The notes beneath the pieces are model-generated. The model saw only the letters and a program-made list of their open reading frames with translations. It searched no databases and was not told the DNA's origin. Below are positions 9,567 to 18,178 of a DNA stretch of 64,000 bases, in pieces (within the stretch, counting starts at the first letter, position 1; every line of letters begins with the position of its first letter). The stretch covers positions 1,707,001-1,771,000 of the forward strand of contig NZ_LS483397.1 of the NCBI RefSeq assembly GCF_900475595.1. The letters are read 5' to 3'. Source of the stretch: Streptococcus uberis. GTDB taxonomy: Bacteria; Bacillota; Bacilli; Lactobacillales; Streptococcaceae. A program made the translations under genes and the position numbers.

Positions 9567-9575
9567 ATTATACCA
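9567..9575 (-). promoter_or_regulatory. Extended -10 promoter of the 449-residue gene
   Basis: On the minus strand TGG directly precedes TATAAT (9572-9567), 57 bases upstream of the chosen start. No good -35 is visible, which is usual for extended -10 promoters. Confidence 0.5.
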
Positions 9576-9782
9576 CTTTTTTAATTTTATAATGTCATTA
9601 ACCCTAACTAGGGATAAACACATAGTCCATAGGTGCACCAAAGGACGGATTGAAACAATATGATTACTAACTGATAAGGATTTAGTTATGCATATTACCG
9701 TTTAACCGTTTCTTTGTTGTGCTTTTTTGTATCCACTCGGTAATTTTGTTTCTTTTCGTCTGAGGACTGGAAAGGACTACTT

Positions 9783-10268
9783 ATGCTAAAATCTGAACTT
9801 AGAACCCTCTATTGTGAATTGCTCGGTCAATCTATCAAACAAGAATTGATTAACCAAGAAATTCCTCAAAACGAAGTGTCTTACTACTTTAATGATGAAA
9901 TCCGATTGATTTCAGCCCCTGCTATTAGTCAAATTCTAAAAGGTAAACGCAACCTCACCTTAGATACTGCGGAAGCCCTGCAAGAAACGCTGGGTTTACC
10001 AAATGTTAAACGTGTCTTCTTTCCTAGCCATGGTTTCTGTGAGTTACTCATTATTCAACTTACCGAGCTAATGCTTACTTGTGGTTTCAACTCTACAAAG
10101 GAACTCTTTCAAATAAAAGAGCTAGATATTCAACAAAATCTTTCAATATTGGCATCTGCCCTTTACGAATTCTTCCCCGATTTTCCTGAGGAAGAAGCTT
10201 CTTACCAAATCGCTGATAGCTTAGCTGTATGGTTAATTGAATTTGTTGCACTCGTTGCACAAATTTAA
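9783..10268 (+). CDS. XRE-like HTH regulator of the element
   Basis: 161 residues. Residues 44-72 (SAPAISQILKGKRNLTLDTAEAL) fit the recognition-helix half of a Cro/C1-type HTH, followed by an all-helical C-terminal domain. It is the first gene of the plus-strand mobility module and starts opposite the cargo genes. AAAGGA sits six bases before the ATG. A 17-bp inverted repeat at 10278-10294, just after the gene and before the next, could be its operator. It probably controls excision or transfer of the element. Confidence 0.65.
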   Translation: MLKSELRTLYCELLGQSIKQELINQEIPQNEVSYYFNDEIRLISAPAISQILKGKRNLTLDTAEALQETLGLPNVKRVFFPSHGFCELLIIQLTELMLTCGFNSTKELFQIKELDIQQNLSILASALYEFFPDFPEEEASYQIADSLAVWLIEFVALVAQI

Positions 10269-10277
10269 GTCCGATAC

Positions 10278-10294
10278 TTTCAAGATTCTTGAAA
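10278..10294. repeat. 17-bp inverted repeat, candidate operator
   Basis: TTTCAAGA-T-TCTTGAAA is a perfect 8+8 palindrome between the HTH gene and the 104-residue gene, upstream of the coupling-ATPase operon. It has no T-run, so it is more like a protein-binding site than a terminator. Confidence 0.45.
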
Positions 10295-10369
10295 TCGAAG
10301 CAAGACTAAATCATCTATCATAGAGTTGTACTTAGCTAAGATACAAATAATTTAAAGAGGTAAACTACT

Positions 10370-10684
10370 ATGAAAACAAGAAATCGTCAAAGTGGCTATT
10401 CTGCCAATACTGCCAGTCAATATATTGACACGAAACATGCTATTCAATTGTTATCTGTTGAACTAGAACCACAATTAAAATTTGAAGATAACCAACCTAC
10501 AGATGAAATCATCGCTTATAAAGCATGGTTCTCACAAAAAGGACTTCCACCTTTTCAAGTTAAATTTGAATCTAAGATAAATTTACCTAACTATTTATCC
10601 CCTATCGAATTTGATCAATTAGAAGCCTGTGAAGTAGGATTTAATGTATACTTTCGCGCTAATGGTCTTAAAGAGGTTAAATAG
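10370..10684 (+). CDS. Conserved small protein preceding the coupling ATPase
   Basis: 104 residues with no signal peptide or membrane helix. Small proteins of this size directly before FtsK/TcpA-like genes are common in streptococcal mobilizable elements, but I know no function. Its TAG stop overlaps the GTG start of the next gene by one base, so the two are translationally coupled. AGAGG precedes the ATG. Confidence 0.65.
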   Translation: MKTRNRQSGYSANTASQYIDTKHAIQLLSVELEPQLKFEDNQPTDEIIAYKAWFSQKGLPPFQVKFESKINLPNYLSPIEFDQLEACEVGFNVYFRANGLKEVK

Positions 10685-11760
10685 TGACAAAAAAAGAGTT
10701 AAAGCAATATCTAATCCAAAGCCTTAATATGGGACTTGGATCTCTTATGCAAGGTGAGACTAGCTATACTAATAGCTTTGACATAACAATATTGTCTCAT
10801 GGTTTCCTATTTGTTCCACGGTTACCAGCTGGCTATATTATCGACGATGAACTTTATCAGAAAATTTTTCTAATAGCTAATGCTTCTCTCTACCCTAGGT
10901 ATACACTTCTCAAACAAAATTCAGCCTATTTTATGGCTTTGGACACAGATGATATACACATTCAACGCGGGTTGTTCTTTCCATGGAAAAAAGGAGTCTC
11001 AGAACGACTGATAATTTCAGATCTAGATGATTTCTCAAAGATACAAGAAAAAGAAGTTATTCCTATTATGAAGAATCTCACTCTAAACTTTAATAAGGTA
11101 ACCTCATTAGCTATTGCTGGAAATAGTGGCTCTGGGAAATCATATGCATTAACTTACTTCTTAAGTTTATTAAAAAATTCTTCTGAACTCATTATCGTAG
11201 ATCCTAAGTTCGATACCCCATCTCGTTGGGCTCGTGAAAATGATATTGCTGTGATTCACCCCCAAAAGAATCGCTCAAAATCGGATTTTGTTTCAGAAAT
11301 CAATGAGAATCTCAGCACTTGCCTAAACCTCATTCAGCAACGCCAAGAAATTCTTTATGATAATCCTGAACATCAGTTTGACCATTTAACTATTGTCATT
11401 GATGAAGTATTAGCTTTGAGCGAGGGTGTTAACAGAACAATAAAAGATTCTTTCTTTTCCCTCTTATCACAAATTGCACTTCTTGGTCGGGCAACTAAAG
11501 TCCATCTACTATTAGTTAGCCAGCGTTTCGACCACAATACAATTCCTGTATCAGTTCGTGAGCAGTTAAATGTATTGATTCAAATCGGAAATATCAATAA
11601 GAAGACCACACAATTTCTATTCCCTGACTTGGACCCAGAAGGTATTGTTATCCCAATAGGTAAGGGAACTGGTTTGATTCAAATTATTGATAATGAACAC
11701 CCTTATCAAGTACTTCCATTACTTTGTCCTACTTATTACACAAGGAAAGGAATAATCTAA
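10684..11760 (+). CDS. FtsK/TcpA-like DNA-translocating ATPase (coupling protein)
   Basis: 358 residues. Walker A is GNSGSGKS at 146-153 and Walker B is LTIVIDEVLAL at about 233-243, followed by LLGRATKVHLLLVSQR, the sensor-like segment of FtsK/HerA ATPases. It is shorter than chromosomal FtsK and has no membrane helices or gamma domain. This is the size and form of TcpA-type coupling proteins that bring an element's relaxosome to a conjugation pore. The start is GTG, overlapping the previous stop. It sits upstream of the rolling-circle initiator, as in mobilizable elements of this type. Confidence 0.75.
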   Translation: MTKKELKQYLIQSLNMGLGSLMQGETSYTNSFDITILSHGFLFVPRLPAGYIIDDELYQKIFLIANASLYPRYTLLKQNSAYFMALDTDDIHIQRGLFFPWKKGVSERLIISDLDDFSKIQEKEVIPIMKNLTLNFNKVTSLAIAGNSGSGKSYALTYFLSLLKNSSELIIVDPKFDTPSRWARENDIAVIHPQKNRSKSDFVSEINENLSTCLNLIQQRQEILYDNPEHQFDHLTIVIDEVLALSEGVNRTIKDSFFSLLSQIALLGRATKVHLLLVSQRFDHNTIPVSVREQLNVLIQIGNINKKTTQFLFPDLDPEGIVIPIGKGTGLIQIIDNEHPYQVLPLLCPTYYTRKGII

Positions 11761-11762
11761 AT

Positions 11763-12380
11763 ATGAAAAAAACTTTCTTTCAAAAAACATATTCTGTCAT
11801 AGAAACTTCCTTCTTCCTTGGTTTTACTAGTATGTTTTTATATATTGGAGTCTTATTATTAAAAATAAGTATAGGCTCCATTAGTATAGAACCGTTAGGT
11901 AGCCTTATCAATATTTTCTTACAATATCTAAGTATTTTTTTACACTACTTAAAATTCCTTACGTATGGAATACTTATGATTCCTATCACATTACTTTTAA
12001 CTGAGTTTATGATACGTATTAGGCAAGATAATTTCTGGAATTATTTCAAGTCCCTACATCAAACAAGACACCTAAGACAATTTCTAAAGCAGGAAGAAAA
12101 GTCAGAGTCTGTCATATCTATTGATGATCAAACAACTGTAACTAAGTTAAATCCAATATTAGAACAATTTAATCAGGCAATAGAGAAGTGTCTTGTGGAT
12201 GTCCGTAATAAATCAGTTATTATATATATCCAATACCCTAAGACACAACAATCTCAAAAGTTATTGAAAGACATGGAAGAACATATTAAAGAGGAAGTTT
12301 CAAATCAAAATCCTAACTACTATTTCTCTGCACCAAACAGGGAAGGTAATAGTCTCTGGTATATTGGAACAAGAAGGTAA
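11763..12380 (+). CDS. Small membrane protein of the mobility module
   Basis: 205 residues from the ATG at 11763; a longer frame from TTG 11724 would overlap the ATPase gene. Two strong hydrophobic segments (about 15-38 and 56-85) precede a charged cytoplasmic C-terminus of about 110 residues. Position between coupling ATPase and initiator suggests a membrane partner of the coupling protein, but I recognise no family. Confidence 0.6.
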   Translation: MKKTFFQKTYSVIETSFFLGFTSMFLYIGVLLLKISIGSISIEPLGSLINIFLQYLSIFLHYLKFLTYGILMIPITLLLTEFMIRIRQDNFWNYFKSLHQTRHLRQFLKQEEKSESVISIDDQTTVTKLNPILEQFNQAIEKCLVDVRNKSVIIYIQYPKTQQSQKLLKDMEEHIKEEVSNQNPNYYFSAPNREGNSLWYIGTRR

Positions 12381-12382
12381 GG

Positions 12383-12430
12383 AAAAGGCTGGCTAGGCTC
12401 ACGAAGTGAACGCCAATAGCACAGCCTTTT
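12383..12430 (+). repeat. Long hairpin upstream of the nick site
   Basis: AAAAGGCTG (12383-12391) pairs with CAGCCTTTT (12422-12430), and a smaller TCAC-GAAG-TGA hairpin lies in the loop. It may end transcription of the upstream genes or be part of the origin. It is not a convincing single-strand origin because the CS-6 sequence TAGCGT is absent. Confidence 0.5.
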
Positions 12431-12444
12431 CATAACTAATAATT

Positions 12445-12475
12445 TGTAATGGGACTACTACGACTTCCCATTACA
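12445..12475 (+). other. pMV158-type nick site (double-strand origin / oriT)
   Basis: A 10-bp stem (TGTAATGGGA at 12445-12454 with TCCCATTACA at 12466-12475) exposes an 11-base loop containing TACTACGAC. This is the sequence nicked by pMV158 RepB (cut after TACTACG, here between 12462 and 12463). It lies 70 bp upstream of the initiator start, as in that plasmid family. It should serve for rolling-circle replication of the excised form and perhaps as transfer origin. Confidence 0.8.
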
Positions 12476-12544
12476 TCATCAATCAACAATCATAAAATTT
12501 GTGAATTGATTTACAATCCATACAGAAAGACAAAGGTAATATTT

Positions 12545-13135
12545 TTGACTAAAGATAAACGATCCAATAAGTGGGCCTTTCTGATTTATAAGGAAAGCGT
12601 TCCTAATAATTACATAGAAATTTTAGAATCACTACATATTCCATTTATATTAAGCCCCTGGCATGATCAAGATATTAACACAAAAACAGGAGAATTTAAG
12701 AAATCTCACAAACATGGTGCATTATTCTTTGATTCTCTCAAAAGCTATTCTCAGGTGTCTGAATTACTAACCGAAAAATTAAATTCACCGGCTCATGTAG
12801 AGGTGGTTATGTCTCCCAAGGGAATGTATGATTACTTTGTTCATGCAGAGAATCCAGAAAAAACTCAATATAACATCGAGGATATTGAATCAGGTTGTGG
12901 CTTTAATCTTGAGGAATTTCTTATTAATAACAATAATGATATGTTTTTATCAAATGTCATAGACATAATCGAAGATTATAACTTTATAGAATTTAGTAGA
13001 TTAGTTCAATATGCTAGACAAGAAGATCGTATTTTACTTAAATTCATCATCGATAAAACATATTTTTTTGCAAAATACCTTGATTCAAGACGTCATGGTA
13101 AAGGAGGCCATACTAATGATAAAATTAGTAAATAA
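12545..13135 (+). CDS. Rolling-circle initiator / relaxase, Rep_2 (RepB of pMV158) family
   Basis: 196 residues from TTG 12545, which has AAAGG eight bases upstream. The resulting N-terminus (MTKDKRSNKWAFLIYKESVP) aligns with RepB of pMV158. A longer reading from ATG 12449 is rejected because it would cross the nick-site hairpin. The HUH motif is HKHGALFF (metal-binding His pair), LSPWHDQD matches the SPLHDKD motif, and MYDYFVHAE holds the probable catalytic tyrosine, matching MYLYLTHES of RepB. The enzyme should nick the adjacent TACTACG site. The extra C-terminus is helical and lacks the helicase domain found in some relatives. Confidence 0.8.
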   Translation: MTKDKRSNKWAFLIYKESVPNNYIEILESLHIPFILSPWHDQDINTKTGEFKKSHKHGALFFDSLKSYSQVSELLTEKLNSPAHVEVVMSPKGMYDYFVHAENPEKTQYNIEDIESGCGFNLEEFLINNNNDMFLSNVIDIIEDYNFIEFSRLVQYARQEDRILLKFIIDKTYFFAKYLDSRRHGKGGHTNDKISK

Positions 13136-13367
13136 AACCGATATAATGAAACTTACTGGACTCACTGAAAGCCAGACAAAAAAACTAATTAGAAACGCTA
13201 AACAAAGATTAACCTCTCAAGGATTTGATTGGTATTCAAACAAAAAAATTGGTAAAGTCCCACTGAAAACAATTGAGGAACTTCTTGGAATTGAGTTATC
13301 AAGTGAAAATGATATAATAAATATCGTACAGAAAGATACTGTCTTAAAAAGAGAGGAGTCTCAATGA
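13116..13367 (+). CDS. DUF3173-type small protein, probable excisionase
   Basis: 83 residues from ATG 13116, chosen because AAGGAGG ends eight bases before it; upstream in-frame starts lie inside the initiator gene. The start IKLVNKTDIMKLTGLTESQTKKLIRNAK and the VPLKTIEELLGI segment are typical of DUF3173 proteins that sit directly upstream of tyrosine integrases and resemble winged-HTH excisionases. It overlaps the integrase start by four bases (ATGA). Confidence 0.7.
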   Translation: MIKLVNKTDIMKLTGLTESQTKKLIRNAKQRLTSQGFDWYSNKKIGKVPLKTIEELLGIELSSENDIINIVQKDTVLKREESQ

Positions 13368-14515
13368 CAGTAACTAGACAAAAAAATAAAAAATGGAAGG
13401 TGGATATAAGTGATGGTTATGACCCTGTAACTGGGGAACAGAGACGTCATAGAAAATCTGATTTTAAGTCAAGGCGAGATGCTGAGCAATATGAAGCTGA
13501 CTATCGTCTAAATAAACTTCATCAAGTATCCTATAAAGATAAAATATCAATTCACTATCTTTATAGTTTAGTAAAATATGAAGATGAAATTCGTGGAAAC
13601 AAACGAGGAACGATAGACACTCAAGAGTCCTATTTTAGACAATATGTTTCAACTTATTTTGCTAAAGCTGATATGAGTAAAGTTACTATATTTGATATAA
13701 AAGATTATAGGGATTGGTTACGTTCCCAACCTAGTTTAAAAGGCGGAACACTTTCAAATAGTCATATCAATCAACAAATGATTTTTATACATAAACTATT
13801 TGAAGTCGCTATTAGCAATCAATTAAGGCAAGATAATCCCTGCTCTGGTATACGTCGACTACCTGAAAGACATAAGGAAATGAGCTTTTATACACCTGAA
13901 CAATTTAAACTATTTGATAGTTTGTTCAATGAGGATGAGTATTCATTTCAATTATTATATAGAGTTCTTATGTATACAGGCATAAGGATGGGGGAAGCTC
14001 TTGCATTAACTTGGAATAATGTCAATCTTGTTGAAAAGTATATTGATATTAAATATTCGGCTTACTTTAGAAATAATGAGTTACATATTGGTTCAGTAAA
14101 AACTACTCAGTCAAATAGAAGGATTTATATCCATGATTCTTTTGTGACAGAATTAGAAGAGTGGAAAAATGTCCAAGCAAATTTACTTGGGAATTTCACA
14201 ACAGATTTAGAGAGCTTACAAATTTTTCAAAATACACCTCAAGTGTTAACTACACCAAATGTTTCAAACTTCAGAACGATTTTGAAAAAAAGATTACCTC
14301 CAAATTTAAAATTAATTCGTAATCACGATTTTAGACATTCTCACGCAGCATTCTTAGTTTCAGAGGGACTTCGAAATGGTGAGGGAAAGGACTATATCTT
14401 CTTTACTTTAATGAAAAGACTGGGACACTCATCAATTAACACAACAATAAATGTATACTCACATTTATTTCCTACACAACAAAAAGAGATTGCATCTGCT
14501 TTTGATAATTTTTAA
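13364..14515 (+). CDS. int: Tyrosine recombinase (integrase) of the element
   Basis: 383 residues. An N-terminal AP2-like arm-binding part (KKWKVDISDGYDPVTGEQRRHRK) and a SAM-like core-binding domain precede the catalytic domain. The catalytic residues are Arg in YTGIRMGEAL (about 209), HxxR in HDFRHSH (about 325), His in LGHSSINTT (about 355) and Tyr in NVYSHLF (about 365). All are present, so the enzyme looks active. It ends 80 bp before the proposed right attachment site in ybaB, the normal position for an element integrase. Confidence 0.9.
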   Translation: MTVTRQKNKKWKVDISDGYDPVTGEQRRHRKSDFKSRRDAEQYEADYRLNKLHQVSYKDKISIHYLYSLVKYEDEIRGNKRGTIDTQESYFRQYVSTYFAKADMSKVTIFDIKDYRDWLRSQPSLKGGTLSNSHINQQMIFIHKLFEVAISNQLRQDNPCSGIRRLPERHKEMSFYTPEQFKLFDSLFNEDEYSFQLLYRVLMYTGIRMGEALALTWNNVNLVEKYIDIKYSAYFRNNELHIGSVKTTQSNRRIYIHDSFVTELEEWKNVQANLLGNFTTDLESLQIFQNTPQVLTTPNVSNFRTILKKRLPPNLKLIRNHDFRHSHAAFLVSEGLRNGEGKDYIFFTLMKRLGHSSINTTINVYSHLFPTQQKEIASAFDNF

Positions 14516-14592
14516 CAATAAGGCAGTGTAAGGCAATTATAAAAAAACAACAGGGTCTAAACCCTTGATACGAAAGGAATCTTAGATATCTT

Positions 14593-14892
14593 ATGATGAA
14601 TATGCAAAACATGATGAAGCAGGCACAAAAGCTTCAGAAACAAATGGAACAAAAGCAGGCTGATTTGGCGGCAATGACTTTTGTTGGAAAATCTGCTCAA
14701 GATTTAGTGACTGCTACCTTTACTGGTGATAAAAAAATGGTTTCCATTGATTTTAAAGAAGCTGTTGTCGATCCTGATGATATGGAAACTTTATCAGACA
14801 TGACAACTCAAGCTATTAATGATGCCTTGGCTCAAATTGATGAGGCAACTAAAAAAACAATGGGAGCATTTGCCGGGAAATTACCTTTCTAA
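14593..14892 (+). CDS. ybaB: YbaB/EbfC nucleoid-associated protein
   Basis: 99 residues with the family's usual length and form: helical N-terminus ([20 protein letters not shown]), a central sheet with [23 protein letters not shown], and a C-terminal helix. It binds DNA as a dimer; homologs often follow dnaX-recR, but here it stands alone. The coding sequence appears intact. Its first codons overlap the proposed attachment site, so transcription now depends on sequence carried by the element. Confidence 0.9.
   Translation: MMNMQNMMKQAQKLQKQMEQKQADLAAMTFVGKSAQDLVTATFTGDKKMVSIDFKEAVVDPDDMETLSDMTTQAINDALAQIDEATKKTMGAFAGKLPF
14595..14605 (+). repeat. Candidate right attachment site (attR core)
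   Basis: GATGAATATGC, identical to 5252-5262, at codons 1-5 of ybaB. The new upstream region (14516-14592) offers AAAGGAA at 14572 and a weak TATAAA near 14538 as replacement expression signals. Confidence 0.5.
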
Positions 14893-14936
14893 GGAAAAGC
14901 AAAAGACAATGACACAGGGTCATTGTCTTTTATTTA

Positions 14937-15524
14937 TTAGTCAAACCAACCACTTAAATCAGCAAACGGGTTATCTCCTGAGATGGTTTCTTGTTGATCA
15001 AGCAAGGCTTTATTGGCATCAAGCTCCATAAAATGTTGGTAGATGCGTGCTGTCATGCGGGCATCTTCTAAACTATTATGGCCACGTCCTTTGATGCCTA
15101 AAAAATCAGCAACACTTGTTAATTTCAAATTGGCAATGCCATTTAAATCGGTACTACGACGCTCAAAAGCTTCATCATATACATCCACGCGGTAGTAATT
15201 ACTTAAATCCAAGCCATTTTCGGCTAAAATGGGTAAATCCGATTTGTGAGCATTATAGCCGATGAGGGGATAATCAGACACAAATGCCTTGAAAGCACTT
15301 AATACTTCTTCTATTTTGGGAGCCTGTGCGATTTTATCTGCAGTAATCCCTGTTAAACCATTGATAAAACTTTGTAATGGAACATCAGTGTAGACATAAC
15401 TATCAAAATGGTCTATTTCTGTGTCAGCATCAATTTTAACGGCTGATAACTGAATCAAGTGACTCTTATCATTGACCGTATTGAATTCTAAATCAAAAGC
15501 TATAAAATGACTTAAGGTTTCCAT
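14937..15524 (-). CDS. DEDDh 3'-5' exonuclease (DnaQ/epsilon-like)
   Basis: 195 residues. Exo I is FDLEFNT (Asp and Glu), Exo II is IGYNAHKSDLPIL (Asn and Asp) and Exo III is GHNSLEDARMTA (His and Asp), so all DEDDh residues are present. It lacks polymerase or helicase domains, as in stand-alone streptococcal DnaQ-like exonucleases. It lies downstream of rocS on the same strand, with a terminator between them. Confidence 0.85.
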   Translation of the reverse strand: METLSHFIAFDLEFNTVNDKSHLIQLSAVKIDADTEIDHFDSYVYTDVPLQSFINGLTGITADKIAQAPKIEEVLSAFKAFVSDYPLIGYNAHKSDLPILAENGLDLSNYYRVDVYDEAFERRSTDLNGIANLKLTSVADFLGIKGRGHNSLEDARMTARIYQHFMELDANKALLDQQETISGDNPFADLSGWFD

Positions 15525-15538
15525 ATTTTCTCCTAGAT

Positions 15539-15557
15539 AAAAAGACCCCTAAGGGTC
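15539..15557 (-). terminator. Terminator after rocS
   Basis: On the minus strand GACCC-TTAG-GGGTC is followed by TTTTTA, 16 bases after the rocS stop. It is short and may let some transcription pass into the exonuclease gene. Confidence 0.6.
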
Positions 15558-15572
15558 AATTTGGCATCTCTC

Positions 15573-16100
15573 TTATTTTCCAAACAAGCGACTGAAAAAG
15601 CCTTTTTTAGCAACAGTTCCTTGAACTTCTTCCACTTGGCTTCTGGCTTCCACAACTTCAGCCTTTGCTTCTTCTAGTTCCAATTTCAAGGTTTCTTTAT
15701 CAGCCATTGCTTTTGCTGTTAATTGTTGTTGTTGATCAAGTTGTTTGTCTTTCTCCGCAATTTGAATGTCTTTGACACGCATCTGCTCATCTTTGGCAGC
15801 TAATTGATCATCTTTTGCCTTTAATTGATTATAGAGACGGGTAATTTCAGTATTTTTTTCATCTACTAAAATTTCTAATAACTCTCTTTGTTTTGTTTCT
15901 TCGCTGATTGGTTCGTCGTCAAAAATGGTTTTTTTATAAATTTCTTCCAACTTAATAAGGCCACTACGCTTAACCACAGTGACACCTTTTTCATTTTTAT
16001 CAAGATCTTCTTCAGGGAGCGCTTTGACACGATTGTTAACGGCCTGACGACTCACTCCCAAAATTTCAGCTAGTTCACTAACTGTTTTTTCAATTGCCAT
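15573..16100 (-). CDS. rocS: RocS-like chromosome segregation protein (DUF536)
   Basis: 175 residues. An N-terminal HTH (TVSELAEILGVSRQAVNNRVKAL) is followed by a long coiled coil with repeated KDxQL heptads (about 85-160) and a C-terminal amphipathic helix (GFFSRLFGK) that should bind the membrane. This is the layout of pneumococcal RocS, which links DNA segregation, capsule synthesis and division. The promoter is TTGACA (16171-16166), 17 bp, TACTAT (16148-16143). Confidence 0.8.
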   Translation of the reverse strand: MAIEKTVSELAEILGVSRQAVNNRVKALPEEDLDKNEKGVTVVKRSGLIKLEEIYKKTIFDDEPISEETKQRELLEILVDEKNTEITRLYNQLKAKDDQLAAKDEQMRVKDIQIAEKDKQLDQQQQLTAKAMADKETLKLELEEAKAEVVEARSQVEEVQGTVAKKGFFSRLFGK

Positions 16101-16142
16101 ATTGTCCTCTTTTTATAACGATACTGAATATTCTTACTAAAA

Positions 16143-16171
16143 ATAGTAACATAATACTAGAATTCTGTCAA
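16143..16171 (-). promoter_or_regulatory. rocS promoter
   Basis: TTGACA-17-TACTAT on the minus strand, about 43 bases before the rocS start and downstream of the small-RNA terminator, so rocS does not depend on the upstream transcript. Confidence 0.75.
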
Positions 16172-16204
16172 TTTCAGTAAAGTTAAGCTCCTATTAAGCC
16201 AAGC

Positions 16205-16347
16205 AAACAAAAGAGCCGTTCTAATGTACGGCTCGAGACATAGATATGGGATCACCTTCCTTTCAGTTTTCAGACGGTTTCAAGGAAAAAGCCTCCATTT
16301 CTATCTTGTATTCAATTATCATCAGTAAGTGAAATGTATCTCTTACT
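16205..16347 (-). ncRNA. Candidate small RNA of about 140 nt with two minute frames
   Basis: A promoter (TAGACA, 17 bp, TATAAT at 16382-16354) and a strong intrinsic terminator (GAGCCGT/ACGGCTC at 16213-16234 followed by TTTTGTTTG) enclose a short transcript between rocS and the flavoprotein gene. Inside, GGAGG is followed by a six-codon frame from TTG, and GGAAGGTGAT by ATG-TCT-CGA-GCC-GTA-CAT-TAG. A stem between UUCCUU and AAGGAA could hide the second ribosome-binding site. I do not recognise the RNA family. It could be a regulatory RNA or a dual-function RNA. Confidence 0.6.
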
Positions 16348-16353
16348 ACTTCT

Positions 16354-16382
16354 ATTATACCTTGAGTCGAATGGCTTGTCTA
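16354..16382 (-). promoter_or_regulatory. Promoter of the small RNA
   Basis: TAGACA (16382-16377), exactly 17 bp, TATAAT (16359-16354) on the minus strand. Confidence 0.7.
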
Positions 16383-16451
16383 ATGAATACCCCCAGCCAT
16401 AATTTAAGGACGTTAAAACTACTCTAAACAGTATGAATATGATAAGATTAA

Positions 16452-17627
<1,176 letters not shown>

Positions 17628-17637
17628 AGAAAGCACT

Positions 17638-17664
17638 GAACCAAGAAAACTTGGTTCTTTTCTT
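17638..17664 (+). terminator. Terminator of the flavoprotein gene
   Basis: GAACCAAG-AAAA-CTTGGTTC followed by TTTTCTTTTT. Confidence 0.85.
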
Positions 17665-17678
17665 TTTGTATTTTAGTC

Positions 17679-17706
17679 TTGCAATATATTTTAAAAAGAG
17701 TATAAT
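17679..17706 (+). promoter_or_regulatory. Promoter of rpsN2
   Basis: TTGCAA, 16 bp, TATAAT. The zinc-repressor box starts 15 bases after the -10, where bound repressor would block initiation. Confidence 0.6.
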
Positions 17707-17720
17707 ATGCTTATAATTGT

Positions 17721-17743
17721 TTAACCGGTTAATTACCAGTTAA
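17721..17743 (+). promoter_or_regulatory. AdcR zinc-repressor box
   Basis: TTAACCGGTTAA at 17721-17732 is a perfect match to the streptococcal AdcR palindrome TTAACNNGTTAA, followed at 17733-17743 by an imperfect second copy (TTACCAGTTAA). It sits between promoter and start of a zinc-independent ribosomal protein, which is the expected target: repressed in zinc plenty, expressed in zinc shortage. Confidence 0.85.
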
Positions 17744-17796
17744 ATAATTGAGGGCCTGATAAACCCAAAGATTATTAATACATTAAGGAGAAAGTA

Positions 17797-18066
17797 ATGG
17801 CAAAAAAATCAAAAATAGCCAAGTACCATAAGCAGCTCCAGTTGATTGAACAGTATGCGGAACGTCGTCGCGAGCTTAAAGCTGCTGGAGATTACGAAGC
17901 TCTTCGTAAGTTGCCACGTGATTCCAATCCAAACCGATTAAAAAATCGCGACAAAATTGATGGGCGTCCTCATGCTTACATGCGTCAGTTTGGAGTTAGC
18001 CGTATCAACTTCCGTAACTTAGCACACAAAGGGCAACTGCCTGGAGTTACAAAAGCTAGCTGGTAA
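17797..18066 (+). CDS. rpsN2: 30S ribosomal protein S14, zinc-independent paralog
   Basis: 89 residues with the S14 C-terminal signature [27 protein letters not shown]. The CxxC...CxxC zinc ribbon of the 61-residue form is absent, so this is the long C-minus paralog that can replace zinc-containing S14 in the small subunit when zinc is scarce. AAGGAG precedes the ATG. It is monocistronic, under the AdcR box at 17721, with a terminator at 18147. Confidence 0.95.
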   Translation: MAKKSKIAKYHKQLQLIEQYAERRRELKAAGDYEALRKLPRDSNPNRLKNRDKIDGRPHAYMRQFGVSRINFRNLAHKGQLPGVTKASW

Positions 18067-18146
18067 ACTTTCTACACTTTAAAGCAAATAGTTTGCAGGT
18101 ATTTGTTTTCGTTATTAGTAATCATAGTAGCCAATTTATCACTAAA

Positions 18147-18177
18147 AACCTGGTATGCCAAGATACCAGGTTTTTTT
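18147..18177. terminator. Bidirectional terminator between rpsN2 and tsaD
   Basis: AACCTGGTAT-GCCAAG-ATACCAGGTT with T-runs on both sides, directly before the convergent tsaD stop. Confidence 0.9.
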
Positions 18178-18178
18178 G

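Noticed and set aside
9510..9641. N-terminal extension of the 449-residue protein to 493 residues
   Set aside because: The extension has no RBS and covers an extended -10 promoter; AAAGGAA lies before the inner ATG.
12383..12430. Single-strand origin of the pMV158 or ssoA type
   Set aside because: A hairpin is present, but the CS-6 motif TAGCGT and a recombination-site-B-like part are not seen.
13011..13115. Longer start for the DUF3173-type protein
   Set aside because: It lies within the initiator gene; AAGGAGG marks the ATG at 13116.
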